Part shown: piece by piece, positions 42,640-50,573 of the stretch | How the letters are laid out: every line of letters begins with the position of its first letter | Position numbering within the stretch: the first letter of the stretch is position 1 | Source: Nafulsella turpanensis ZLM-10 | GTDB taxonomy: Bacteria > Bacteroidota > Bacteroidia > Cytophagales > Cyclobacteriaceae | Assembly: GCF_000346615.1 (NCBI RefSeq) | Contig: NZ_ANNU01000017.1 | Location: 1 to 64,000 of the forward strand | Direction: 5' to 3' | Length of the DNA: 64,000 nucleotides | Translations under genes and position numbers: made by a program | Notes under the pieces: generated by a model | Told to the model about the DNA's origin: nothing | The model's database searches: none | What the model saw: the letters and a program-made list of their open reading frames with translations, nothing else

Positions 42640-43878
42640 ATGTTTACTCCTATAGTACGTATTAACCTGCAAAAAAATATTCGCCCTGCGGCCATTTCTT
42701 TACCGGCCTCTAAAAGTGAAAGTAACCGGGCACTTATTATTGCGGCACTTTGTCCCGGTGGCGCCGAACTCCACAATATTTCTGAAGCCCGCGACACCCA
42801 AACCATGCAGCGGCTCCTGCAATCGGATGAACGGGTAATGGATGTATTGGATGCCGGCACCACTATGCGTTTTCTTACTGCTTTTTTTGCCGTAAACGGG
42901 CAGGAAAAGATCATGACCGGGACTGAACGAATGCAGCAACGCCCTATAGGCCTGCTGGTCGATGCCCTCCGCTTACTCGGAGCACAGGTAGACTATACCG
43001 CCAGGGAAGGATACCCTCCTCTCCATATCAGCGGCCCTTTTGAGCAAAAAATAAAAAGGCTTAGCATAAGAGGCGATGTAAGCAGCCAGTACATTTCGGC
43101 CCTGCTCATGATAGCCCCTGCTCTCTCCCAAGGCCTCGAGCTGCAGCTGGAAAGAAAAATCGGCAGCCGCCCTTATATAGACATGACTCTCCAGCTCATG
43201 ACCCGCTTTGGTATAGAGGCGGAGTGGAACGGTAACATTATTAGGGTAAAACCCGGCCAGAGCTATAAAACGGAAAGCTATACCATTGAATCGGACTGGT
43301 CGGGTGCGAGCTATTGGCTCAGCTTTACCGCCCTGGCTGAAGAGGCTGAGATAAGCCTCCTCGGCCTTCGTCCCGATTCGCTGCAGGGCGATATCCGTAT
43401 CCTTGAAATCATGGAGAAAGCAGGGGTTGGCTACCGGTGGGAAGGCAGTATGCTTCATTTGTTTAAAAAGGAAGCTGCCGGTGAAATTTCAGTAGATTTT
43501 ACCCACTGCCCTGACCTGGCTCAGACGGTGGCAGTGGCCTGTGCTGCCAAGGGCATCAAAGGCTATTTTACCGGCCTGGAAAGCCTGCGGATTAAAGAAA
43601 CCGACCGTATTGCTGCACTGCAGACCGAGTTAGCAAAAATAAATGCACGCCTCATAGAAGCGGAAGAAGGTAAATGGGAGTTACACCCAACAGATAAAAT
43701 GCCGGAAGGAGCGATCCGTATCCACACCTACGACGACCATCGAATGGCCATGGCCTTCGCCCCATTAGCGACCCAACTGCCATTGGTAATAGAAGAGCCG
43801 GATGTAGTAAGGAAGTCATACCCGCGCTTCTGGCAGAATATGGAAGAGGCCGGTTTTAGTCTACAGGTGGAGGGCTGA
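42640..43878 (+). CDS. aroA: 3-phosphoshikimate 1-carboxyvinyltransferase (EPSP synthase)
   Basis: A 412-aa two-lobed enzyme that joins PEP to shikimate-3-phosphate. It has LPASKSESNRALIIAAL, AGTTMRFLTAFFA, a QQRPIGLLVDALRLLGA block, SRPYIDMTLQLM, KETDRIAALQTEL and YDDHRMAMAFAPL. ATG 42640 is preferred over the upstream TTG at 42622, which falls in a promoter-like TTACTTTG. The glyphosate-contact region reads DAGTTMRFLTAFF, without the NAGTAMRP motif of plant and E. coli enzymes, as in class II-like bacterial forms. Its 3' end overlaps the convergent binding-protein gene by 18 bp. Confidence 0.95.
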   Translation: MFTPIVRINLQKNIRPAAISLPASKSESNRALIIAALCPGGAELHNISEARDTQTMQRLLQSDERVMDVLDAGTTMRFLTAFFAVNGQEKIMTGTERMQQRPIGLLVDALRLLGAQVDYTAREGYPPLHISGPFEQKIKRLSIRGDVSSQYISALLMIAPALSQGLELQLERKIGSRPYIDMTLQLMTRFGIEAEWNGNIIRVKPGQSYKTESYTIESDWSGASYWLSFTALAEEAEISLLGLRPDSLQGDIRILEIMEKAGVGYRWEGSMLHLFKKEAAGEISVDFTHCPDLAQTVAVACAAKGIKGYFTGLESLRIKETDRIAALQTELAKINARLIEAEEGKWELHPTDKMPEGAIRIHTYDDHRMAMAFAPLATQLPLVIEEPDVVRKSYPRFWQNMEEAGFSLQVEG

Positions 43879-44658
43879 GGAAATCTCCTGCTGTAGCTGC
43901 TTAAAATACGGCACTGCCTTTAATAAGCGGCTGCCATACCAGCTGAACATCTCTCCATCGACTGTCATGATTACGGCACCCGGACATAGGTCCCTGAACT
44001 CCTGAACATGCTTCTCTCCGAAAGGGTATGGTTCGGAGGAAAGCAGGATCAGGCGCGGATTTAGCTGTCGGATATCTTCGGCAGAAAGCTCCGGGTATCG
44101 CTCCTGCTCCTTGAGTACATTGGCAAAGCCGCAACGCTGCAGCATTTCGTCAATAAAGGTATTTCCACCTGCTACCATATAAGGCTTTCGCCAGATAAAG
44201 TACAGGCAGCTAAGGGGTGATATCGCCTGGAGGTTGTTGAATTTATCATTAACCTCCTGTGCCAGTGCAGCTCCCCTTTCGGCTCTGCCTGTTATCTCCC
44301 CTAGCTGAGTAACCATTTGCAGGGCATCTTCAAGGGTAAAAATATCGCTCATCCACACCGGGAATTCCTTTTCCAGTTCTTCTATTCCTTCCTGGTAGTT
44401 TTCTTCTTTATTGCCAATGATCAAATCAGGCCGAAGGGCCCGTATTCTGTCGAAATGAAAGTTTTTAGTGCCGCCAATTACCTGTTTTTCCTTGCGCAGG
44501 TGGGCCGGGTGTACACAAAATTTAGTAAGCCCCACCACTTCCTGCTCAAGTCCAAAGCTATAAAGCAATTCGGTTTGGCTGGGCACCAACGATATAATAC
44601 GCCGTGGGCGGTCCGGCACTTCTACTTTGCGCTGCATCTGGTCGGTATAGAGGGGCAT
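43861..44658 (-). CDS. Helical-backbone metal/cobalamin-binding protein, BtuF-like, no signal peptide
   Basis: A 265-aa class III substrate-binding-protein fold. It has PRRIISLVPSQTELLYSFGL, VVGLTKFCVHPAHLRK, LRPDLIIGNKEEN, VAGGNTFIDEMLQRCGFANV and NPRLILLSSEPYPF. Relatives bind cobalamin, haem or ferric siderophore for ABC importers. This one starts at MPLYTDQMQRKVEVPDRPRR with no signal peptide or lipobox, and no importer permease or ATPase gene is adjacent. It may be cytoplasmic. The stop overlaps the aroA stop region by 18 bp, tail to tail. Confidence 0.85.
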   Translation of the reverse strand: MPLYTDQMQRKVEVPDRPRRIISLVPSQTELLYSFGLEQEVVGLTKFCVHPAHLRKEKQVIGGTKNFHFDRIRALRPDLIIGNKEENYQEGIEELEKEFPVWMSDIFTLEDALQMVTQLGEITGRAERGAALAQEVNDKFNNLQAISPLSCLYFIWRKPYMVAGGNTFIDEMLQRCGFANVLKEQERYPELSAEDIRQLNPRLILLSSEPYPFGEKHVQEFRDLCPGAVIMTVDGEMFSWYGSRLLKAVPYFKQLQQEISSALHL

Positions 44659-44673
44659 CTTTTTTTAGATTAG

Positions 44674-44750
44674 AGATGGGAGACCTGAGACAGGAGACGC
44701 AAAAAACTAAACCTTTCTTTCTAATGTCTCCAGTCTCATTTCTCACATCT
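44674..44750. repeat. GTCTC-type repeat, inverted pair (copies 2 and 3)
   Basis: Two 25-bp arms, 44674-44698 and 44726-44750, are complementary at 21 of 25 positions by eye (GAGACAGGAGAC core against GTCTCCAGTCTC). The left arm reversed nearly matches the repeat at 1866-1910. The pair forms a long imperfect hairpin between the M42 peptidase and the binding-protein genes. Confidence 0.65.
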
Positions 44751-44756
44751 AAAGCT

Positions 44757-45824
44757 TTATTTAAAATATCTGAAATCGTGTCCTTCGGGCAGGTGCTGCA
44801 GAAATTCCATCATCAGCTTAATCACGTTCTCCACATCTTCTTTATGCACCATTTCCACTGTGGTGTGCATATACTTAAGTGGCAGGCTAATGAGGGCAGA
44901 GGCGACACCTTCGTTGCTGTAGGCAAAAGCATCGGTATCGGTACCGGTGGCGCGGCTGGCAGATGCCCGCTGAAAAGGAATTTCGGCCCGCTGCGCATTT
45001 TCGATAATCATATCGAGCAGGTTGTTGTGCACTGCCGGTCCATAAGTAAGTACCGGCCCAAGCCCCGCCTTCTGGTTACCGCTTACTACTTTGTTGTAAA
45101 GAGGCGAATTGGTATCGTGGCACACATCGGTTACAATGGCTACATCAGGCTTAATCCGCTGGGCAATCATCTGCGCTCCGCGAAGACCTACTTCTTCCTG
45201 CACCGCATTTACTACATATAAGCCAAAGGGCAGCTTTACCCCTTGTTCCTTTAACCTGCGGGTGGCTTCGGCAATCATATAGCCGCCAATGCGGTTGTCA
45301 AGCGCCCTGCCGGACCAGTAGCGACCGTTTAGCTCAATCAGCTCATCGTCGAAGGTAACAACCGTACCGGGATGGATGCCAAGGGCTTCCACTTCGTCTT
45401 TGCTGCTGCAGCCAACATCGATAAAGATATTTTTACTGGTGGGTTTAAGGTCTTTTTCATCATGGCGAACATGCACAGCCGGCCAGCCAAACACGCCCTT
45501 TACCAGCCCTTTACGGGTATGGAAATCCACCCGTTTGGAGGGGGCAATCTGGTAATCGGAGCCGCCATTACGCCGGACATAAATATAGCCATCGTCGGTA
45601 ATGTAATTTACAAACCAGCTGATTTCATCGGCATGGGCCTCGATTACTACTTTATACTTAGCCTGTGGGTTAATGACACCGACTGCGGTACCGTAAGTAT
45701 CAGAAAACCACTCATCGACATGGGGCCTTAAATAGTCGAGCCAAATTTGCTGGCCTGACTTTTCAAAACCGGTAGGAGATGTGTTGTTCAGGTATTTATA
45801 AAGAAATTCAATGTTTTTTTCCAT
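44757..45824 (-). CDS. M42 family metallopeptidase
   Basis: A 355-aa co-catalytic zinc aminopeptidase of the M42 (TET/glutamyl aminopeptidase) family. Zinc and catalytic residues are visible in VVIEAHADEISWF, RALDNRIGGYMIAEA, NAVQEEVGLRGA, TDVCHDTNSP and a C-terminal PLKYMHTTVEMVHKEDVENVI. Members assemble into dodecameric tetrahedra that trim peptides in the cytoplasm. No signal peptide is seen, consistent with that. It is a single leftward gene, separated from the binding-protein gene by the hairpin repeat. Confidence 0.93.
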   Translation of the reverse strand: MEKNIEFLYKYLNNTSPTGFEKSGQQIWLDYLRPHVDEWFSDTYGTAVGVINPQAKYKVVIEAHADEISWFVNYITDDGYIYVRRNGGSDYQIAPSKRVDFHTRKGLVKGVFGWPAVHVRHDEKDLKPTSKNIFIDVGCSSKDEVEALGIHPGTVVTFDDELIELNGRYWSGRALDNRIGGYMIAEATRRLKEQGVKLPFGLYVVNAVQEEVGLRGAQMIAQRIKPDVAIVTDVCHDTNSPLYNKVVSGNQKAGLGPVLTYGPAVHNNLLDMIIENAQRAEIPFQRASASRATGTDTDAFAYSNEGVASALISLPLKYMHTTVEMVHKEDVENVIKLMMEFLQHLPEGHDFRYFK

Positions 45825-45893
45825 ATCTTAATTTTATCAGTTCCGTACTACAGTCAATGTATATCAGGAGCAATTGTTTACACTTTTTAAGCT

Positions 45894-46673
45894 ATGCCAT
45901 TTACCTTCGCACACCCGGCCATTGTGCTGCCGTTAAAGAAAATGAATGCCCGCTGGTTCTCGCTCACAGGGTTGGTAACAGGCAGCATTACGCCTGACTT
46001 TGAATACTTCCTGCTGGTACAGGGGACCGCTAACCCTATCGGAGAAACTATTTTAGGGGTGTTTATTTTCGACTTACCCATGTCCATTGTACTTGGCCTG
46101 CTCTTTCACCTGTTGGTGCGGAATCCATTAATCCGCCATCTCCCCTCCCCCTTCGATCGGCGACTGTCGGGTTTCCTTACTTTTGATTTTTTACACTACC
46201 TTAAGCGGCACCCATGGATATACATCCTTTCGGTGATAGTTGGAGCCGTTTCTCATCTCGTACTTGATACTGTTACCAGTCCGGCTGCTATGATGGATAC
46301 CTTTCAACGGCTTGAACAACTGGGGAGCCGGAGGGATTTGCCCCTGATGATGGGAGCACTCGGAGAACACCCTTTCTACACACTGGAAAAAGCTTTTTCA
46401 GCCGTCGGCATGTTACTTATTTTGTACCTGCTCCTGCGAACCAACGTTCCGCTGCCAGGCTATAGAATCCTGCGCTTTCGGGAGAAGGTAGAGTTTTTCA
46501 GCCTGCTCTCCATTTTTATGGCAGGCGGCACCATTGCTTCCTTTGAGTTCCTGCCAATCGTTTTTGGGCCCGCCCAGCTAATTATCAGCACACTTTCAGC
46601 AGCCATGCTCAGCCTCATCCTGTGCTCCCTCATTTTTAGAAAACGGGGCAGCCTGGCGATAAAAAAAGCCTGA
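45894..46673 (+). CDS. DUF4184 family membrane protein
   Basis: A 259-aa integral membrane protein with about six hydrophobic segments. The DUF4184 pattern is present: MPFTFAHPAIVLPLKKM at the N-terminus, TGSITPDFEYFLLV near residue 30, and VIVGAVSHLVLDTVTSP in the middle. The conserved His/Asp in FAHPA, TPDFEYF and SHLVLDT recall metal-dependent membrane hydrolases of the YdjM type, though no activity is known for this family. It is a single rightward gene. Confidence 0.87.
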   Translation: MPFTFAHPAIVLPLKKMNARWFSLTGLVTGSITPDFEYFLLVQGTANPIGETILGVFIFDLPMSIVLGLLFHLLVRNPLIRHLPSPFDRRLSGFLTFDFLHYLKRHPWIYILSVIVGAVSHLVLDTVTSPAAMMDTFQRLEQLGSRRDLPLMMGALGEHPFYTLEKAFSAVGMLLILYLLLRTNVPLPGYRILRFREKVEFFSLLSIFMAGGTIASFEFLPIVFGPAQLIISTLSAAMLSLILCSLIFRKRGSLAIKKA

Positions 46674-46700
46674 TACACCCTATAGGTATACCAGGCTTTC
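46665..46700 (-). terminator. Terminator of the carboxyltransferase gene
   Basis: AAAGCCTG / CAGGCTTT stem with an inner GTATACC/GGTGTAT-like pairing. A T-run follows on the minus strand. It lies just past the stop of the PccB-type gene. Confidence 0.6.
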
Positions 46701-46715
46701 CTGTTTCTTATCTCC

Positions 46716-48305
46716 TTAAAGAGGAATATTGCCGTGCTTTTTGCGGGGCAGCTTATCGGCTTTATTTTCCAGCATTTTAAAGGCTTTAATAAGTTTGCCG
46801 CGGGTTTCCGATGGCATAATTACCTCATCGACATAACCACGATGTGCTGCCCTGTAAGGATTTGCAAACTTGACAGTATACTCATCCACCTTTTCCTGCA
46901 GCTTCGCCTCCGGGTCTTCGGCAGCGGCAATCTCGCGACGGAAAATAATTTCTGCTGCACCTTTGGCTCCCATTACGGCAATTTCGGCCATAGGCCAGGC
47001 AAAGTTCATATCGGCCCCAATGTGCTTGGAGTTCATTACATCATAGGCCCCGCCATATGCCTTGCGGGTAATAACAGTAACACGTGGAACAGTTGCTTCG
47101 CTAAAGGCATAGAGCAGCTTGGCTCCGTTGGTAATAATGGCATTCCACTCCTGGTCGGTACCCGGCAAAAAGCCCGGCACATCTTCAAATACCAGCAGGG
47201 GTATATTAAAGCAATCGCAAAAGCGTACAAAGCGGGCTGCTTTAGTGCTGGCCTGTATATCGAGCACACCGGCCAGGGAAGCAGGGTTATTCCCAACAAT
47301 ACCAATGCTGCGACCGGCAAGGCGGGCAAAGCCTACAACTATATTTTCGGCAAAGTTTTTATGTACCTCAAAGAAGCTTCCTTCATCGACCACCCCTTCC
47401 ACCACTTCGCGCATGTCGTAAGGCTGGTTAGGATTATCGGGTATAAGGTCATTCAGCGCCGGGCGGCTTTCGTCGGCTTTTGGCTCGTATGGCAGCATAG
47501 GTGCATCTTCCTCGCAGTTCTGCGGCACATAGCTCAGGAGCTTCTTCAGGTAATTAATACACTCCACCTCATTGGCACAGCTGAAATGGGTGACGCCACT
47601 TTTGCTGCTGTGCGTGCTGGCACCCCCCAGCTCTTCGGCTGTAACATCTTCCTGCGTAACGGTTTTTACCACATTAGGCCCTGTTACAAACATATAGGAA
47701 GAGTTCTCCACCATCATGATAAAGTCGGTAATAGCAGGGCTATATACGGCTCCACCTGCACAGGGCCCCATTACGGCCGAAATCTGCGGAATAACACCGC
47801 TGGCAAGTGTATTGCGGTAAAAAATATCGGCATAACCACCAAGCGACACGACCCCTTCCTGTATACGGGCTCCGCCGGAATCGTTTAAGCCAATTACCGG
47901 TGCGCCATTCTTCATGGCCAGGTCCATTATTTTAACAATTTTTTCGGCATGGGTTTCAGAAAGAGAGCCTCCGAAAACAGTAAAATCCTGAGAGAATACA
48001 TATACCAGGCGCCCGTTTATTGTACCATAGCCGGTTACTACACCATCGCCCAGGTAGTGCTGCTTATCTAAACCAAAGTCCTTGGCCCGGTGCATCACAA
48101 ATTTGCCTATTTCCTCAAAAGAACCTTCATCCATTAATAAATGGATTCGCTCCCTTGCCGTAAGCTTATTCTTTTTGTGCTGGGCTTCTATCCGCTCGGC
48201 ACCTCCGCCCTGCAGGGCTTCTTCATTTTTCTTTTTAAGCAGTTCGTATTTTTCCTTATTCGTCGGGAAGGTGTATTTACGTTCATTCAGTTTATCGTCG
48301 CTCAT
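46716..48305 (-). CDS. Acyl-CoA carboxylase beta (carboxyltransferase) subunit, PccB type
   Basis: A 529-aa carboxyltransferase with the two crotonase-like halves of the propionyl-CoA carboxylase beta subunit. The N half has [31 protein letters not shown] and [16 protein letters not shown]. The C half has [26 protein letters not shown] and [19 protein letters not shown]. With a biotin-carboxylase/BCCP alpha subunit it makes methylmalonyl-CoA from propionyl-CoA; the alpha subunit is not in this window. Substrate specificity cannot be fixed by eye. A TAATTTTG element lies 20 nt upstream. Confidence 0.94.
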   Translation of the reverse strand: MSDDKLNERKYTFPTNKEKYELLKKKNEEALQGGGAERIEAQHKKNKLTARERIHLLMDEGSFEEIGKFVMHRAKDFGLDKQHYLGDGVVTGYGTINGRLVYVFSQDFTVFGGSLSETHAEKIVKIMDLAMKNGAPVIGLNDSGGARIQEGVVSLGGYADIFYRNTLASGVIPQISAVMGPCAGGAVYSPAITDFIMMVENSSYMFVTGPNVVKTVTQEDVTAEELGGASTHSSKSGVTHFSCANEVECINYLKKLLSYVPQNCEEDAPMLPYEPKADESRPALNDLIPDNPNQPYDMREVVEGVVDEGSFFEVHKNFAENIVVGFARLAGRSIGIVGNNPASLAGVLDIQASTKAARFVRFCDCFNIPLLVFEDVPGFLPGTDQEWNAIITNGAKLLYAFSEATVPRVTVITRKAYGGAYDVMNSKHIGADMNFAWPMAEIAVMGAKGAAEIIFRREIAAAEDPEAKLQEKVDEYTVKFANPYRAAHRGYVDEVIMPSETRGKLIKAFKMLENKADKLPRKKHGNIPL

Positions 48306-48324
48306 GCTACAGGGGGTTTATCGC

Positions 48325-48332
48325 CAAAATTA
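48325..48332 (-). promoter_or_regulatory. -7 element TAATTTTG of the carboxyltransferase gene
   Basis: CAAAATTA on the plus strand gives an exact TAnnTTTG on the minus strand, 20 nt upstream of the start. The 5' UTR would be very short. Confidence 0.5.
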
Positions 48333-48721
48333 AAAATTATTCCTATCGAACCCTTCTTCTGATAGAAGAAGAGGCCATTGGAGACTGAAAAGTCCAAAGA
48401 TAAAAAAATAGAGGAGTTAATAAATATAATCTGCCCATATTCATGCAAAAATCGGCTCAGACAAACGGGTAAATACAAATAATTTCTTGGATAAGCGAAA
48501 CCCTTAAACGCAGGAACGGTATAAACAAGCCACGAGTCTGAAGAGGAGTGATAAGGCGAAAAAGCGGCCAAAAAGTCCCTAAACCTTAGAATTTAAAAGT
48601 CTGCCTCTAAAAACTGTTACACCTGAAACATTAAAATAATTATCGGGTTAATAGTAACTGTATGGCTATCAGCCGTATAATAACTAAAACATTTTTTTTG
48701 TTGAACCAAAATTTTTATCGT
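48333..48721. other. Intergenic region before the EF-hand cluster
   Basis: About 390 bp of AT-rich sequence between the divergent carboxyltransferase gene and the first EF-hand gene. No gene or clear regulatory motif was found. An in-frame start at 48662 would only add a non-signal-like leader to the lipoprotein. Confidence 0.4.
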
Positions 48722-49390
48722 ATGAAAAAGCTGACAAATGAAACAAAATTAAGCTCTCTGCTTCCAACCAAAACCATCGGAAGCCTGCTAACTGCCGGAC
48801 TTTTCCTTTTTGGCGCCGCTTCCTGCGGACCCGCAAATGAAGAAAATGCAGTAGCAGAAGACGAAGTATATGAGGAACCACTTGCTGAAGATGAGGCATT
48901 TGCCGAGGACGAAGCATTAGCAGAGGGTGATTTTAATGAGTGGGATACCAATGATGATGAACTTTGGGATGATAATGAGTTTGAAACCGTAGCCAATGAC
49001 GCTGGTCTATACGAAGGTTGGGATGAAGATGCAGACGGCTTATATTCAGAGGACGAAGTAGACGCAGGTCTTTTCGAAGTTTATGATGAAAACGATGATG
49101 GTTTCCTTGATGAAGAAGAATACTCTGCCTGGAATACTGCCTGGGGCGGTGAGTACGAAGAGGAATTCGAAGCATGGGATGCCGATGCAGATGGTGTGCT
49201 GGCCGAAGATGAGTTCTTTGAAGGCACTAACGAAGCTGACCTCTACGAAGGCTGGGATGAAGATGGTGATGGCCTTTACAGCGACGACGAGTTGGAAGGT
49301 GGCCTTTTCGAAACCTGGGACGCCGATGATGATGGCTACCTGAGCGATGAAGAATATAACACAATCGGTTATAACTTCTGGGGTATATAA
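48722..49390 (+). CDS. EF-hand repeat lipoprotein, paralogue A
   Basis: A 222-aa acidic lipoprotein. The start at ATG 48722 (MKKLTNETKLSSLLPTKTIG) gives a lipoprotein signal ending FLFGAASCG. An acidic linker (about 40-70) precedes six EF-hand-like loops at about residues 75-215. Loop sequences include DTNDDELWDDNE, DEDADGLYSEDE, DENDDGFLDEEE, DADADGVLAEDE, DEDGDGLYSDDE and DADDDGYLSDEE. All have acidic or Asn residues at positions 1, 3, 5 and Glu at 12. Five of six are preceded by Trp. Loops are grouped as two sets of three. It has its own terminator. Calcium binding is inferred; the role is unknown. Confidence 0.82.
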   Translation: MKKLTNETKLSSLLPTKTIGSLLTAGLFLFGAASCGPANEENAVAEDEVYEEPLAEDEAFAEDEALAEGDFNEWDTNDDELWDDNEFETVANDAGLYEGWDEDADGLYSEDEVDAGLFEVYDENDDGFLDEEEYSAWNTAWGGEYEEEFEAWDADADGVLAEDEFFEGTNEADLYEGWDEDGDGLYSDDELEGGLFETWDADDDGYLSDEEYNTIGYNFWGI

Positions 49391-49427
49391 TCCTTATGAA
49401 CTTTAACTGAACTCTGAAAAGAGATAA

Positions 49428-49463
49428 AAAAAAAGCCTCCAGCTGAATGGGGGCTTTTTTTTT
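49428..49463 (+). terminator. Terminator of EF-hand gene A
   Basis: GCCTCC / GGGGGC stem (one G-T pair) with an 8-nt loop, flanked by an A-run and nine T. Confidence 0.8.
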
Positions 49464-49580
49464 GTTCTTCCATTACCCCAGGGTGTCTTCACCTCAATCA
49501 TTTCAGCTTTAACGCAACCCTGTAGTCCAGAAACGTATACTATAGCATAAAACTAATTTTCTGAATTAACTTTTTAAACT

Positions 49581-50333
49581 ATGAAAATAAGAACATTTAA
49601 AATAAAAAACCGTAAGCCTTTTTCTCTTCAAAAGCTTGGCACTCTTTTTACGATTTTCCTTTTCTCCTGGGGAGCTATTTCCTGCGATGCAGGCAGCGGA
49701 GTAGATGAGGACGACAGCATTGCCGAGGAAACTGCAGAAATAAACAAAGGGCTGGAAGAGCAGCCGGAATGGGCAAGGGATGACGTCCAGAACCTGGGAA
49801 ATGACGTGGAAGAAGTGGAAGAAGGAGAAATAGAGAACGATGAGGGCGCAGTGGAGGGGAATCCTATCACTCCTGTTACCGAAGAAGCCTTTTATGAGTG
49901 GGATAAAGACAACGACCGGCGCTGGAATTCGGAGGAATTCAGATCCAGGGTAGAAAATGTAGGCCTGTACGAGGAGTGGAATATGGGTAACGATGAGGTT
50001 TTCTCCGAAAATGAATTCCATGGCAGCTATTTCGATGAATGGGATGATGATAATGACGGCTATCTGGAGAGCGACGAATACCGCGTAGGCTACAGAGACT
50101 GGAGAGACGATTATGCTGAAAACTTCACTGAATGGGACCTAAACCAGGACAACAGGTTAGAGCTTGCCGAGTATGAAGCTGGAATGAGAGAAACCGGTCT
50201 TGTTGATGAATGGGATGTTGACAGAGATGGCAATTTAACAGAAGATGAGGTAAACACGGGAATATTTAACAGCTGGGACCAAAACGGAGATGGTTACCTG
50301 GAGTTTGATGAATATAATGAAGTAGATGAGTAA
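49581..50333 (+). CDS. EF-hand repeat lipoprotein, paralogue B
   Basis: A 250-aa acidic lipoprotein with a basic leader and lipobox near WGAISCDAG. A long acidic linker (about 45-100) is followed by six EF-hand-like loops at about 107-245. The loops read DKDNDRRWNSEE, NMGNDEVFSENE (degenerate), DDDNDGYLESDE, DLNQDNRLELAE, DVDRDGNLTEDE and DQNGDGYLEFDE. Trp precedes all six. The spacer between the two three-loop modules (YRVGYRDWRDDYAENFTEW) parallels those of the sister proteins. It has a 14-bp terminator hairpin. It is more diverged than A is from C. Confidence 0.82.
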   Translation: MKIRTFKIKNRKPFSLQKLGTLFTIFLFSWGAISCDAGSGVDEDDSIAEETAEINKGLEEQPEWARDDVQNLGNDVEEVEEGEIENDEGAVEGNPITPVTEEAFYEWDKDNDRRWNSEEFRSRVENVGLYEEWNMGNDEVFSENEFHGSYFDEWDDDNDGYLESDEYRVGYRDWRDDYAENFTEWDLNQDNRLELAEYEAGMRETGLVDEWDVDRDGNLTEDEVNTGIFNSWDQNGDGYLEFDEYNEVDE

Positions 50334-50368
50334 GATTTAAATATCACTGCTTGTAGAAAGTCTTAGTT

Positions 50369-50410
50369 AATCCGCCTCTGAACAGTGTTTCAGAGGCGGA
50401 TTTTCCTTTT
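50369..50410 (+). terminator. Terminator of EF-hand gene B
   Basis: A perfect 14-bp stem (AATCCGCCTCTGAA / TTCAGAGGCGGATT, loop of 6) followed by TTCCTTTTTT. Confidence 0.85.
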
Positions 50411-50573
50411 TTAGAATAAATAATTCACTTTCTGTTTAAGAATACAAACCATGAACTAACGGTCTGCATACCAATACCTTAAGCAACAAATAACAGCAGC
50501 TTTTCGTAACAATCTTGCGTTTTACCGTATATATAAGTAGTTAATTTTTTTATTGAACTTAAACTTTTTTGAA

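Noticed and set aside
44604-45221. 205-codon plus-strand frame across the M42 gene
   Set aside because: It spans the repeat and the antisense of the M42 peptidase, so it is a shadow.
46734-47888. 384-codon plus-strand frame opposite the carboxyltransferase gene
   Set aside because: It mirrors the PccB-type gene. Its composition (His, Tyr, Ile, Gly) is that of a codon shadow.
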